Source: Acanthochromis polyacanthus
Taxonomy: Eukaryota; Chordata; Actinopteri; Pomacentridae
Length of the DNA stretch: 64,000 nt
Direction of reading: 5' to 3'
Assembly (NCBI RefSeq): GCF_021347895.1
Contig: NC_067125.1
Coordinates: 6,032,268-6,096,267, forward strand
The notes beneath the pieces are model-generated. The model had not been told where the DNA came from, did not search any database, and was given only the letters and a program-made list of their open reading frames with translations. A program made the position numbers and the translations under genes. Of this stretch, positions 13,563 to 23,100 are shown in pieces (the first letter of the stretch is position 1; each line of letters opens with the position of its first letter).

Positions 13563-14324
13563 AGGAAAGAATGAGTGGTGTCTGACCTGTGTTTCATCTC
13601 CATAGAAGTGGGTCATGGTTGAGTCTGCTACCACCAGCGTCTCTATGAACCGTGGCGCGGAAACGAACCGTCTCCGGCGAGGTTCCCTCTGTGCGTCACT
13701 GTGGCCGTGCGTAAAACTTTCCCCATTGCGCTTCTCGGCTCGGCTCTCCTCCGCCGCGTGATCAAACAGGAGTGGAACACCGTAACTTTTCGTGAATGTC
13801 CTCCTCTTGATGACATGCAGCTGCTCGGCAGAGTCTGGCCCCAGGCCGCCGCGTAGTTTGGGCTCAATTAAATACTCTTTGCCTTCAGTAATGAAGGACC
13901 CAAAGATACCGGAGCACAAACTGACAGCCACAACAGAGTTCTGATCTTGATCCACATTCCCCGAGTAAAAGCAGCTCCTCAGCTGTCCTTCACTCTCCAG
14001 TGTCTGGTTCATAAGTTTCTGGAGACCTCCGTCCAGGGCAGCTTGGGCACCTGAGGCGCTGCGTACAGCGGCAGCATCCTTGGCTTTGATGCGCTGAATG
14101 GTGAAGGACGGCGCGATAAAGCTGGTATCTGGTATGAGGTTTAGAGTCAAGTCCTTGCCAAATGCACTGAGGACAAACTTCGGCTGCTCCTCGCTTCTTT
14201 TCCAAAAGCGGCCGCTGATTCTTCCATTTATCCGAACAGGTACAACATCCTCTGATTCAAATGGAGTGGTTCGTGCCGCGTTGACGCACAGGAGAAAAAA
14301 GACAAAACGCACAGTGGCACACAT
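1..14324 (-). CDS. adamts8: adamts8, secreted zinc metalloprotease (3' end cut by window)
   Basis: Nine exons on the minus strand join in frame (13587-14324, 11289-11528, 6464-6596, 6149-6316, 5030-5322, 2606-2792, 1577-1749, 1099-1274, 1-378) into 2486 nt, about 828 residues. Order: signal peptide (about 1-17), propeptide ending in RRRR at 216-219, reprolysin-type catalytic domain from 220 with [11 protein letters not shown] at 368-378 and Met-turn Met397, disintegrin-like domain (427-524), thrombospondin repeat (525-582), Cys-rich domain (587-690) and spacer (from about 703). Human ADAMTS8 has 889 residues as I recall it, so the last roughly 60, with the final thrombospondin repeat, lie beyond position 1. 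The closest remembered match is ADAMTS8, e.g. DGTPC and [19 protein letters not shown]; the divergent adamts15 neighbour agrees. The family is secreted and cleaves matrix proteoglycans; that role is inferred. Teleosts can carry a and b copies; which this is cannot be told. Confidence 0.95.
379..1098 (-). other. adamts8 intron 8
   Basis: 720 bp between exons 8 and 9. It is AT-rich with no repeat I recognise; a short run of C lies near 914-924. Confidence 0.85.
1099..1274 (-). CDS. adamts8: adamts8 exon 8: rest of Cys-rich domain
   Basis: 176 nt, acceptor CTGCAG|GTGACT, donor GCAAC|GTAAGT, phase 2. It encodes [20 protein letters not shown], then [14 protein letters not shown]. Length and phase equal adamts15 exon 7. 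Confidence 0.95.
1275..2605 (-). other. adamts8 introns 7 (1275-1576) and 6 (1750-2605)
   Basis: 302-bp and 856-bp introns around exon 7. Nothing beyond AT-rich sequence was recognised. Confidence 0.8.
1577..1749 (-). CDS. adamts8: adamts8 exon 7: start of Cys-rich domain
   Basis: 173 nt, acceptor CTTCAG|GTAGAA, donor CCAAG|GTACAG, ending in phase 0. It encodes [20 protein letters not shown] and [19 protein letters not shown], very close to remembered human ADAMTS8. Confidence 0.95.
2606..2792 (-). CDS. adamts8: adamts8 exon 6: central thrombospondin type-1 repeat
   Basis: 187 nt, acceptor CCACAG|ATGGTT, donor TGAAG|GTGAGA, phase 1. It encodes [20 protein letters not shown], then [19 protein letters not shown] and CNIEPC. 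The WSSWGPW and CSRTCGGG motifs mark a thrombospondin type-1 repeat; the tryptophans are C-mannosylation candidates and CSRTCG an O-fucosylation site by family rule. Confidence 0.95.
2793..5029 (-). other. adamts8 intron 5
   Basis: 2.2 kb. It holds a short TG run (about 3058-3076), a poly-T stretch near 4221-4231 and a repeat-like segment at 4724-4830. The rest is unassigned. Confidence 0.8.
4724..4830. repeat. short interspersed repeat fragment
   Basis: The motif TTTAGCAGACGCTTTTGTCC followed by AAAGCGACGTACAA closely resembles a segment I know as widely repeated in teleost introns (TTTAGCAGACGCTTTTATCC, AAAGCGACTTACA). I cannot name the family and the ends are approximate. Confidence 0.5.
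5030..5322 (-). CDS. adamts8: adamts8 exon 5: disintegrin-like domain
   Basis: 293 nt, acceptor CCACAG|GAGACT, donor CCATCG|GTAAGC, ending in phase 0. It encodes [20 protein letters not shown], then the Cys-rich disintegrin-like fold ([44 protein letters not shown]). NGS is a possible N-glycosylation site. No RGD is present, as is usual for ADAMTS. Confidence 0.95.
5323..6148 (-). other. adamts8 intron 4
   Basis: 826 bp. A 108-codon open frame at 5647-5973 on the minus strand is low in complexity and has no family features; nothing else was seen. Confidence 0.8.
6149..6316 (-). CDS. adamts8: adamts8 exon 4: second half of zinc site and Met-turn
   Basis: 168 nt, acceptor CTGCAG|GTCATG, donor GCATG|GTAGGG. 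It encodes [19 protein letters not shown], then HYLMAPLF with the Met-turn methionine, ending TEFFDNGHG. The intron that splits the HELG-H motif is only 147 bp (6317-6463). Same size and phase as adamts15 exon 3. Confidence 0.95.
6464..6596 (-). CDS. adamts8: adamts8 exon 3: catalytic domain up to HELG
   Basis: 133 nt, acceptor TTGCAG|GACATC, donor CTCG|GTTAGG (phase 1). It encodes [18 protein letters not shown] through AAHELG, the first half of the zinc-binding motif. The length and phase equal those of adamts15 exon 2. Confidence 0.95.
7889..7980. repeat. terminal fragment of a hAT-like non-autonomous repeat
   Basis: The segment starts GGGCTGCACGATATGGACAA and contains repeated CGATATTTT and GATATACGATATTTC motifs ending in poly-T. 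This pattern is familiar from hAT-type teleost repeats. Family name and boundaries are uncertain. Confidence 0.5.
8280..8662 (+). pseudogene. decayed Tc1/mariner-like transposase, C-terminal part
   Basis: Two plus-strand frames together give the end of a DDE transposase: QQDNAP (8366-8385 region), then, after a frameshift, [13 protein letters not shown] (about 8457-8495). These correspond to the QQDNAP and SPDLNPIEHLWD blocks typical of Tc1-like elements. The segment ends near TGCCTGATCGGTGTATATA, which I recall as the 3' end of a common teleost repeat. Frameshifts and stops make it non-functional. It is an insertion in adamts8 intron 2, on the strand opposite to that gene. Confidence 0.75.
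11289..11528 (-). CDS. adamts8: adamts8 exon 2: first part of catalytic domain
   Basis: 240 nt, 80 residues (247-326), acceptor TTCACAG|CACTAC and donor GAGAG|GTGAGG, phase 0 at both ends. It encodes [18 protein letters not shown] through to [14 protein letters not shown]. In adamts15 the matching residues are part of exon 1, so the intron before this exon is specific to adamts8 within this pair. Confidence 0.94.
13106..13137. repeat. (GGAAA)n microsatellite
   Basis: About six uninterrupted copies of GGAAA, purine-only on the plus strand. Confidence 0.9.
13523..13556. repeat. (GT)17 microsatellite next to adamts8 exon 1 donor
   Basis: Thirty-four bases of uninterrupted GT. In adamts8 RNA (minus strand) it reads as a CA repeat starting about 30 nt after the exon 1 donor. 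Confidence 0.95.
13587..14324 (-). CDS. adamts8: adamts8 exon 1: signal peptide, propeptide, furin site
   Basis: 738 coding nt, 246 residues, ending at donor CAG|GTCAGA (phase 0). The ATG at 14322-14324 is chosen because it is the first ATG after an in-frame TGA at 14346-14348. The frame can be extended to a GTG at 14345, but a vertebrate gene would not normally start there. [17 protein letters not shown] is a good signal peptide. The propeptide holds CFYSG and SLCSG, then HVIKRR and [14 protein letters not shown], the likely proprotein-convertase cleavage after residue 219. After SLCSG there is no cysteine before the furin site, so no cysteine-switch residue is visible, unlike in adamts15. 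Past the donor the frame reads into a CA repeat, which is intron. Confidence 0.93.
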
Positions 14325-14604
14325 CTTCTGCAGAAGAAGCTGCACTCAAGAGTTGTAAAACGAAAGACTTTTATAAAATGTATGTCCTTTATCTTTGGTA
14401 ATGGCGCGTCTTCTCCAGACGGAAGAATATCTTCACAAAATCTTTTCAAATAAAGTGATTTTCCAGTGCTGTGGAGCCAGTCTTGGTCAAAGTGTGTCTG
14501 GTATTTAATTTCAGTCTGTCTGAGCTGTCGTTTCTACTTCTCTAAGCAAGCTAAGTCTTGTTGTATCCCTCACCAGCACCGCTACAGTCTGGACACATCG
14601 GGGG

Positions 14605-14612
14605 TATTTATA
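14605..14612 (-). promoter_or_regulatory. candidate TATA box of adamts8
   Basis: TATAAATA on the minus strand, flanked by AAAG and CCCC. A start about 30 nt downstream (near 14575-14580) would give a 5' UTR of about 250 nt. I found no ATG on the minus strand between 14325 and 14590, which fits this being leader. Confidence 0.5.
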
Positions 14613-15225
14613 CTTTCTGCTCTTCCCTGGACATGAGGGGGGTTATTTTTGATATCCTCCGTTGCTGGAAATTCTCCTCCCACTCGCACTTCATGAGAAA
14701 CTCGCGGATAAAATGGATCCAATGAGAATAGGTCGACACTCCCCCCTTCTGAAATAGCTTGACAACCGCGCTCCTATTATTAACCCAGCGTGCTATATGG
14801 CAGCGGCAGGACATCTATACTACGCATAGCTGAAAGTCCGCTACTCGAGTTATTTCGGAGCGCTGTGTAAGTGACAGGCCCCCCACAGAGCCCGGAGCCC
14901 CCCCAGGGCCGAGCTGCTTTATCCCCGGCACAAAAGACCACCGCTGGACGCAGAAAGGCGCAGTGTGTGCCTGGAGCTGACCGCCGCCTCCAACACTGGA
15001 GAATGTCTAATCACATCAGTGGAGCCATAAGAACAATATTCTCTATAGCTGTGTGCTTTAAAGTCATACATGATCAATTTTAAGTGTTTTCCTGATTATT
15101 GGGGGAAAAAGAAATTTTAAAAAAACTGAAAAATCCCCAGTCTGTCCCATTTTAAAATGACACGTAGTGCTGCAGATTTGGAACATCTTTCCATGAAGTT
15201 TCTTTCACGCTTCATAAAGAGTAAA

Positions 15226-15233
15226 TATAAAAG
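15226..15233 (+). promoter_or_regulatory. possible TATA box of adamts15
   Basis: TATAAAAG on the plus strand, 963 bp before the adamts15 ATG. If used, the leader would be long and contain several upstream ATGs (for instance the one at 16137, with a six-codon frame). A start inside the CpG-rich stretch 15940-16180 is at least as likely. Confidence 0.25.
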
Positions 15234-16195
15234 CTTTTTTTTCTATTGTGCTGTGTAGGAGTTCCTCTGTAAGGCTTCTGTTGTGTTACCAGACTAAACA
15301 CGTGCTCTGCCAGACACCACGGACATCACTTTTTAGAGCGTCAGTGCCAGAAGAATGCTCGAACGTTAAAGATAAAACGATCCTGGAGCTGCAGGTTAAG
15401 AACCTACCGCCAGATGGGGCCACAGCACAGAGAACTGCATTCTCAGCTGGAACTTTTCTAATCTTCAGGTACGAGCAGGTGTCACTATTTGCCTGCATTT
15501 AAGTTTGTACTTGCGCTGTAAGTTTGGCATCTGCAACATACAGAATTTTCTTACATTTTTGCTGTTCGGTGTTTTTCTCTTTTAACTCAAACCTATTTAA
15601 GGTGATTTTTTTCTTCTTCTTTTTTTTTGTTTTTACATATTATGGAAAACGGAAATAAATAAATAACAGAAAAAAGTTTCGGAGGCGAAAGTGTTTTAAA
15701 ATATGCACGTTATTAAATTAATATTTCGCCGGTGTAAACAGGTAGGTGAAGACTGCAACTGTGTTTTAAAACAAACGTCCAAAAGCCTTTTGTTCCTTGT
15801 GAACTTGACTCTGAGGTGGGAGGAGGAGGATGCTCCAGCTCGTGTCGCACATGCTGTAAAGCAACAATAATATTTGGAGAGTTACAAGTGGCTGCGGTCT
15901 GCAGCACAAACCGAGAAGCATGACCAATGAGCTCTCTCTTGCGCATGTACTCAGATTTCAGTTGACAGTGATCGTCGGTGTTTATGCGCGACTTTAAAGC
16001 TCAGCAGCCCAGAGAAGTTGGTGACCAGAGTGAAAACGGTGCAAGATGGGAAGGAAGGTGGAAGGAAGCGCGGGCGCATAGTTTTGATTTTTTTCTGAGG
16101 ACGCGGCGCTCGGTGCCATTGCGCACAACTTCTTAAGTGCATGCAAACGCACCGCAGCTGATTTACTCAGTGGACTCTCCTGCGCAGGAGCAGAG

Positions 16196-17158
16196 ATGGC
16201 TGCACATATTAGTTCTTTGGTTGTTTTTACACAATTCCTCCTTTATTGGAAGCTGACATGTTGCTTTGAGGTGGATTTCTGCATACCTGTTCGCGTGGAC
16301 CATCAAAAGCATGAAAAGCATGTGCACCGACGCACGGAGCAGATGAATGAAAGACAGGTTGTTTTTAGACTCAGTGCATTCAAACAGGAATTTTACCTCC
16401 ACCTCATGCCAGATTCTAGTTTCCTTGCAGCTGGCAGCATGCTGCCTGAGAGCCACTCCACAGCATCCAACGCCTCTGCAGCCGCTGACCTCAGGGAATG
16501 CTTCTACTCCGGTGATGTCAACGCAGACCCGGACTCCTTCGCCGCTCTCAGCCTGTGTAAAGGTCTACAGGGAGGCTTCTCCTATAACGGAATGGAGTAT
16601 TTCATCAGTCAGAGCAGGAATGAAGATGCGCCTGGATATGGAAACTCTTTCGACAGGACGCATGTTATCCGTCGCCGGAGACGCGCTGCGCACTCAGGTG
16701 GCAACTTCACCAGCAGGTGTGGAGTTACACCTGACACCAACTTCACCATTTCTCTGGAGAAATACAAGTACATGAGCGAACTGGAGATTGATGGCTTAAC
16801 TGAAACTGTGTTGAAATCCTTGGGGAGGTCCAAACGGTTTGCTTCCATCCCCAGGTTTGTGGAGGTGCTGGTGGTGGCAGATGAATCTATGGCCAAATTT
16901 CACGGGGATGACCTGAAGCATTACCTCCTGACCTTGATGTCAGTAGCAGCCAGGCTTTACAAGCACCCCAGCATCCTGAACTCCATAAACATAGTGGTGG
17001 TGGGCTTCATGGTGATAAATGAAGCTGACAAAGGACCGAAGGTTTCCAGCAATGCTGCCCTGACTCTGCGCAACTTCTGCTCCTGGCAGAAGAAGTTGAA
17101 TAAACACAGTGACAAGCACCCTGAGTACTGGGACACTGCAATACTGTTCACCAAACAG
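16196..17158 (+). CDS. adamts15: adamts15 exon 1: signal peptide, propeptide, start of catalytic domain
   Basis: 963 nt, 321 residues, ATG in context AGAGATGG and donor AACAG|GTAAGC (phase 0). The propeptide carries [20 protein letters not shown], a basic run RRRRR at 159-163, Cys175 in SRCGV and RSKR at 211-214. Possible N-glycosylation sites are NAS (92), NFT (170) and NFT (182). The catalytic domain begins [20 protein letters not shown]. One exon covers what adamts8 splits in two. Confidence 0.96.
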
Positions 17159-20100
17159 GTAAGCAGGATGAGTGAGCTGCATTAACCCCAGCAGTTGTGC
17201 ATCACATTTGGTGTTGCAAAGAATACAATTAAAATGCTGCACTCGGGGAAAGATTAGGGAACAAACATGCAAAGGCCTCCACCCCACTTAGACAACTAAA
17301 CAGAAAAAGATGCAAAGTGTGAAGGTTTTTTTGTTTGTTTTTGCAGCTGAACCTTTTTTAGTCATTTTGTGTCTGAGGTTATTTTGCATCTGTTTATGCA
17401 TTTATGTAGTTGTGTTGTGTCTCGTTATAACTTCGAGGCCTTTTTTCGTTGTTGATGTGTCTTTGTAGTTGTTTTGTGTCTTATGTTGATTGTGTGTCTG
17501 TCATCATTTTGCATTCCCTTTGAGGTGTTTTGTGTCTCTTTTTGCACCTGTTAGTGTTCATCGTCTTCCTCTCTGTGGTGGTTTTGTCTCTTTGTAATCA
17601 CTTTGTCTCTCATTATAGTTGTTTGGTGTTGCCGTGGTTGTTTTGCATTACCTTGCAGACATTTTGCACCTCTTTTTGTTCATTCTGCAGCTGTTTTGTG
17701 GTCATTTTGTCTCTCTTTGTAGTTGTTTTCTGTCTCTTTGTGTTCTTTTGGTGTCTCTTTTGAGTCGTTTTGTGTTGCTGTGGTTGTTTCATGTCTCCTT
17801 GGTTGTTTTGCATCTCTTTATTGTTGCTTAGTATCTCTCCAGTCCTAAATCTCACCTTATATACAGGCTTTAGCCCAGGTTGGTGCAACTTGTCATCTGC
17901 ACAACTCTGCAAGTCCCTTTCTAAACTTCTGTGTTGGCTGCTGCAATGACTCACAGGAAAAGACCAACTGAGCCAGTTCTTTCCATGAAAGACCTCACCT
18001 CTGTCTGCTTTAAATGAATAAGAACTGGGTCAGTATCTGCCAATGTTAGCCACCTTTAAATGATCAGAAAATTTCATTAAAATCCATATAAAATTCAAAT
18101 CACTCCCTCATTCATTCAAGCTGATGTAAGCTGACACTATCTAAAGCATCCAGCCTGCTCACAGCTGTCAGATAATCCCATGTGACCACCCGAGCTGTGA
18201 ACACTGCCTCGTAAATCTTTCTCTGTAGTTACTAACTTCTCACTGTCTCCCTCTCTGATGCCTGGTCGTCATTGCTGCCTGCTTTCCATTAGGTCCACTC
18301 TGGCTCTGGCTGACCCTCTGATACACAGCCTCTCTCTTTCACTGCATAGCAACATACAAAACACTTGAAGGTCAAAATGAATGAAGAGTCATCCCAGTGC
18401 TGGGAAAGATGCCTTATTTACCACCAAGGTCATGATATGTAGGAAAATCCAGGTCCGGTATCGTTGTCCTTGTAGGGCACAATGAGTGCAGCTGCTGCAC
18501 TGGAAAGAATCTTGTAATAGGTTATGGAAAGCGAGCGGTGTGGAATACACATGGCTGGCAGAGGGAGCTTCTGGCATTGCTGGGCCTCACTGTAACACTG
18601 GGTTAACAAGTTCATCATCGAATGTGTTCATATTTGCTTTGATCACTGCAAAAGCACAGGAGAGGCGCTTTGATTGTATATAATTTCTGACCAGAAATAC
18701 TGAAGAGGCTAAATCATTTTAAAACACAGGAACCTTTCCAGTAAGTCTGAGGGCAACAGTCCCACTGATAATCAGTGAGTCATGGCCATTATTCCAATGA
18801 ACTTTTCCATTGGGAAAGCACTCATAAATTTTCCTGTCATTGTAAATGCCAAGATAAGAGTGTACAGCAGCAATAGTGGTGCTCTGAGTTAGATTGTTAC
18901 GCCAGAATGTGAACATGCCCAAAATAACAATGGGCAGCTTTCCACTGCAGGACGAAGGTGCAGGCACATGGTGACGTGAACATTTAGAGGAGTGGCCCCA
19001 TGACTGGCACTTTCTGCCTCTCTGTTTTTATTGTGGTAAAGGATCACCATCCACGGCTTCAACCGAAGCGTCAATTAGTATTAGTTACTGTACTCCAGTT
19101 ATGTTAGTATGTGGGGAATAGAACAGGGTTGTACAGCGGTGGTTCTTGAAGTTAGAACATGCATAAGCAGGTGTAATGTTTCTATGCTCACCATGTTAAT
19201 CTGGTGTGTGGTCTAACTTAGTATAATTTGCAAATTAGCAATGAACACAAAGCAAAGTTGTGATTGACAGTTTTGTCAGAAACATCAGAAGCATTTCTTA
19301 AACTCTCTCTATGCTTTTCCCGATAGGCTCCACCGTAGTTTTAATTGCTTTAGCCGGCTCCATTTCCATTTACTCCTGCAGTTGCTCCCCTCTACTCTGG
19401 TGAATCCATCACTGCTGGCTCACGTCATCACTATTGGTGCCTGGGAATGTCACTGCAGAAATCAGATTCAAAATTCCAACAAACTGTGAAATACAGAGAG
19501 ATTTACTTGGCACTGACATGCTTCATCAACCCTGTGTGAACTTGTTTGGCTTGATAATAACAAATATTTATTTATATGTACAAGTCCCAAACTCTAGTCT
19601 GAGGTGATCAGCTGAGTTATTACAGTTCTTACTTAAAGGGACATAAATATGTCTAACACATTTCATTGTAACCCATCCAGTACCTATCAACACATTTTAT
19701 TTAAAACCGAAAACAATGACTGCATGCTGACATTAGAGGAAAGTTCAGGAAATCCCCAAAATCCAACAGATTCATCTTCTGGGGATTAGAAATGGCTGAG
19801 CAAAGTTTCATGGCAACCCATACAACACTTCTTGATATATCTCAGTTTGGATCCAAGTTGTGACATAAAGAGCAACAATAGTTGCCAACTGAAAGATCAT
19901 CACACAGTTATGACACAAAAACTGGCACTGACTTTGAGGGGAAGCCTTGTTTTGGAAGTCTGGTCCATCCATTGGCCACACTTGTGGTATCTGACAGGAG
20001 TCAAATTCTTATTTGTGTTGCAATGCCCATGGGACACCTAAGGCCAGAGTTGTACTTTCCACACCCACAAGTATGTGAAGGCCCACATGGCATAAATCTT

Positions 20101-23100
20101 GTCATCTTTCAAAGTCTGTGAGAGTTCACTCGGACCCCTCCTCAGATGTTCATGTGCAGCACAAAACTGTGTGCAGCAGCTATGCTACAAGGGCAATAGA
20201 GCGCAAGGACAGCAAGAGTGTGTATGTGCAGAATATGTGGATGCAATCTACTGTGCATGTATAGCACAAAGTCCTCCAAGAAGACTTCAGAGCGCTAGAA
20301 AGCAATGTATTAACAACTACATGTCCATGTTGTCTGCAGCTGTGTGCATCTGCAAATGTGTATAATCAAGACGTGAGACTTACAGGATGTAGGATTGTCT
20401 GTTAAGTTCAGAGCATTGCTGCAGTTTCCTCATTAAGAAATGCAGTGTTACAGTTAGTCAGATGATGTATGAAGATGAACTATGGGAATTAATGTATCTA
20501 TACTCCGCTACATCCTCCTAAGGGTGGCAGGGGGCTGGAGTCTGTCCCAGCTGGTGACCTGTCCAGGTCACCAGTCTATCACGGGACTACATATAGAGAG
20601 AAACATTCACACCTACAGGCAATTTAGAATCACCAGTTGACCTCAGCATGTTTTTGGACTGTGGGAGGAAGCTGGAGAAAACATGCATACTCCATGCAGA
20701 AAGATCCCAGGACACAAACCGGGGATCTTGTAGCGGCAAGGCAACAGCACCAACCACCACTGTGCAGCCCAGTATTGGAATTAATGATGTAATTAAATCA
20801 AGTTTTCTTACATCATTTCATAGCTTCATTGCCACCAGCAACTGGACTGAACTAGCACAATAGATGCCATTGAATTATGGATACCACTGATGATGATTTT
20901 GAAGCAGGATAAGTGTTGACCAAATGTAGGATAAATTTCCTTTATGTTTTTGGTGATATTTTTAGGTAACACCTATCTAGTACTTGATTACATGTGAATG
21001 CATACTTAGGTACTCAAGATCCATGTATTAATGCCGCTTCTGGCTTCAAGGCAGAAAATAACGAATAAACTGAAGCTGCAGAATCTGCTGTTGGTACAAC
21101 CCGGTCTCACGGGGATTCGTGAAACTGTCACGTAAATTTTTGTTTCGGTTTCGTGCGCACCAACACGATTTCGTCATGTTTTTCGTGCCGCTCACCACGA
21201 AATGTTTTTCGTGTTGCTCACAACGAAACCCGCTGTGGTAATCACATCTGAAAGTGGTTTATACCGGCGGATTCATGTTGATCTCAGCTGTCCATCGGCG
21301 TATACTGATTGTGTGATCGCGTTTGCGGCCGTCGGACATTCTTTGAATTCCTATGCAAATTGGTAAGTGTGAGCATTTCGTGGTGAGCGGCACGAAAAAC
21401 ATGACGAAATCGTGTTGGTGCGCACGAAACCGAAACAAAAATTTACGTGACAGTTTCACGAATCCTCGTGAGATCGGGCTGGTTGGTAAGTCAGAGAAAT
21501 AACATCACAATTTAGAAAAACACTGACCAGTGCAGACAGTGAAGATGCTTAGACAGTGGTTCATTCTTCATTCTTGTTTACTTGTAACCATGATAAATGC
21601 CACAGGAAGAAAAAAAAAGGTTGGTGTAACTGTTACGGGTCCCAAGAATAGGGCCACAGCAACAAAAATGAATACCTGTAAAATACAGGAGATAACATGC
21701 AGCAATGAAGACACTCAGCGCACTCGTTGTCCTCCAGGTCACATCTCTATTATCTTTGGCTTCAATTAACAGAAAACATTCATTTTGTACAAACATCCTG
21801 GCATCACCGTCCTCACAAGTGCAACACTGTCTCTGTTCACTGTTCACATTCCCAGACTTCAATATGCTGGACACAATCATCTCTAAATCAATACAGTATA
21901 ACCACTGTCTTAAAAACGAGCTTACTTTAACTGTCACAATCACAGAGGGAGAAAGGCACTTTCAGGTCATGTAAATATCATGCAAATACCAGGAACATTT
22001 TACACAGTTATTGTTATCAAAACCATTAAAAAATGAAACATGCTCTCTGATAACATTTGTCTTTGCTCAAACATGTACTGAATGTCAGATTAGAACTACA
22101 ACAGGTGTAGGAGCCAAATACAACCAAAGAACGTACAAGAGAAGGAGACGATCTCCCTGTCAGACAATGCTGAGGTAGCAAAAACCCACCTAACCGCGGT
22201 TAGCAGTTAGCCCGCGAACATAGCTGTGGCGCATTTTTAACGGCGTTATTTTTACATTTTGTCTCACAAAACAACATCTCACTGACACACAGCGATTTAA
22301 CATTTAAAGCTTGACAAGTCATAAGCACACATTAGCAGTTTTTAACCGTACTAACCTGTAAAATACAGGAGATAACATGCAGCAATGAAGACACTCAGCG
22401 CACTCGTCCTCCAGGTCACATCTGGGGTGCCGCGGTTTTCTTCCTTCAAAAGTGATTTTTGTTAACTCCGTCACTGTATGTTTCAATATCATGTTGATGT
22501 TGGATGTTACCTGTGACTTTTGGAAATAAAAAAAAATAAAATAAAAATCTGTTGTGCCGCGGTGTCCCTCCCCCTAAAGTGACCCAGGTGCAACAGAATC
22601 GATGTCAACAGTTCCCCCTTGGAATGCTGCTGGTATCCTGTCCTTTGTTTAATATAAAATATTGTACTGGCTGGAATGTTGTAAAAATTAAGTCTTATTA
22701 TACAAAATGTGGTCACCATATTTTAGGTGAGCCACATAACATCCAATGAGATGTTTTAATGCAGGTAATTGAAACAGTTCCTTTTAACAGTTTGATTATT
22801 TATGACTAGATAAATGGAAATGCACCATAGAGAGAAGATAGCAACAAAGTTAGTGATAAACTCATAAGAAGACGCTATTGGAGTTGACATGGATTATTTT
22901 ACCCAGGGCTGTGTGCTGCAGGTATATTCTTACATCCTTAAAGAAACCCAGGAGGCAGCCTATCTGCCTTCACCCTCTGCCTCAGTGCATTCTCAGTTAC
23001 AGAGAATAAGCAAACCACAACCCTGTGTGCTTTGAATTAGTGCTTTTCATGGTCTGTTCATTCTGTAGCTGAGCCCAGCCACATTAAACATGCTTTGAAC

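Larger units (their letters stand above)
11529..13586 (-). other. adamts8 intron 1
   Basis: 2.06 kb between the propeptide exon and the catalytic exon; it has no counterpart in adamts15. It contains a GGAAA microsatellite (13106-13137) and a TG/CA microsatellite close to the exon 1 donor (13523-13556). Confidence 0.85.
14325..16195. promoter_or_regulatory. divergent intergenic region between adamts8 and adamts15
   Basis: The 1.87 kb between the two start codons must hold the 5' UTRs and core promoters of both genes unless there are unseen upstream exons. CpG-rich patches lie around 14870-15000 and 15940-16180. TATA-like boxes face both ways (14605-14612 minus, 15226-15233 plus). A shared bidirectional control region is inferred from the arrangement. 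Confidence 0.65.

Noticed and set aside
13518..13586. Continuation of adamts8 exon 1 into HTHTHT residues
   Set aside because: It lies past a valid donor and reads a CA microsatellite; joining to exon 2 restores family sequence.
14325..14345. Seven-codon upstream extension of adamts8 to position 14345
   Set aside because: The codon at 14345 is GTG, directly after a TGA. The ATG at 14324 starts a good signal peptide and is preferred.
14368..14375. TATAAAAG on the minus strand just before the adamts8 ATG
   Set aside because: It would place the transcription start almost at the start codon. The box at 14605-14612 gives a sensible, ATG-free leader.
17530..17954. Long overlapping open frames on both strands near 17.5-18 kb
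   Set aside because: They come from the strand-skewed minisatellite, which lacks stops; residues are low in complexity.
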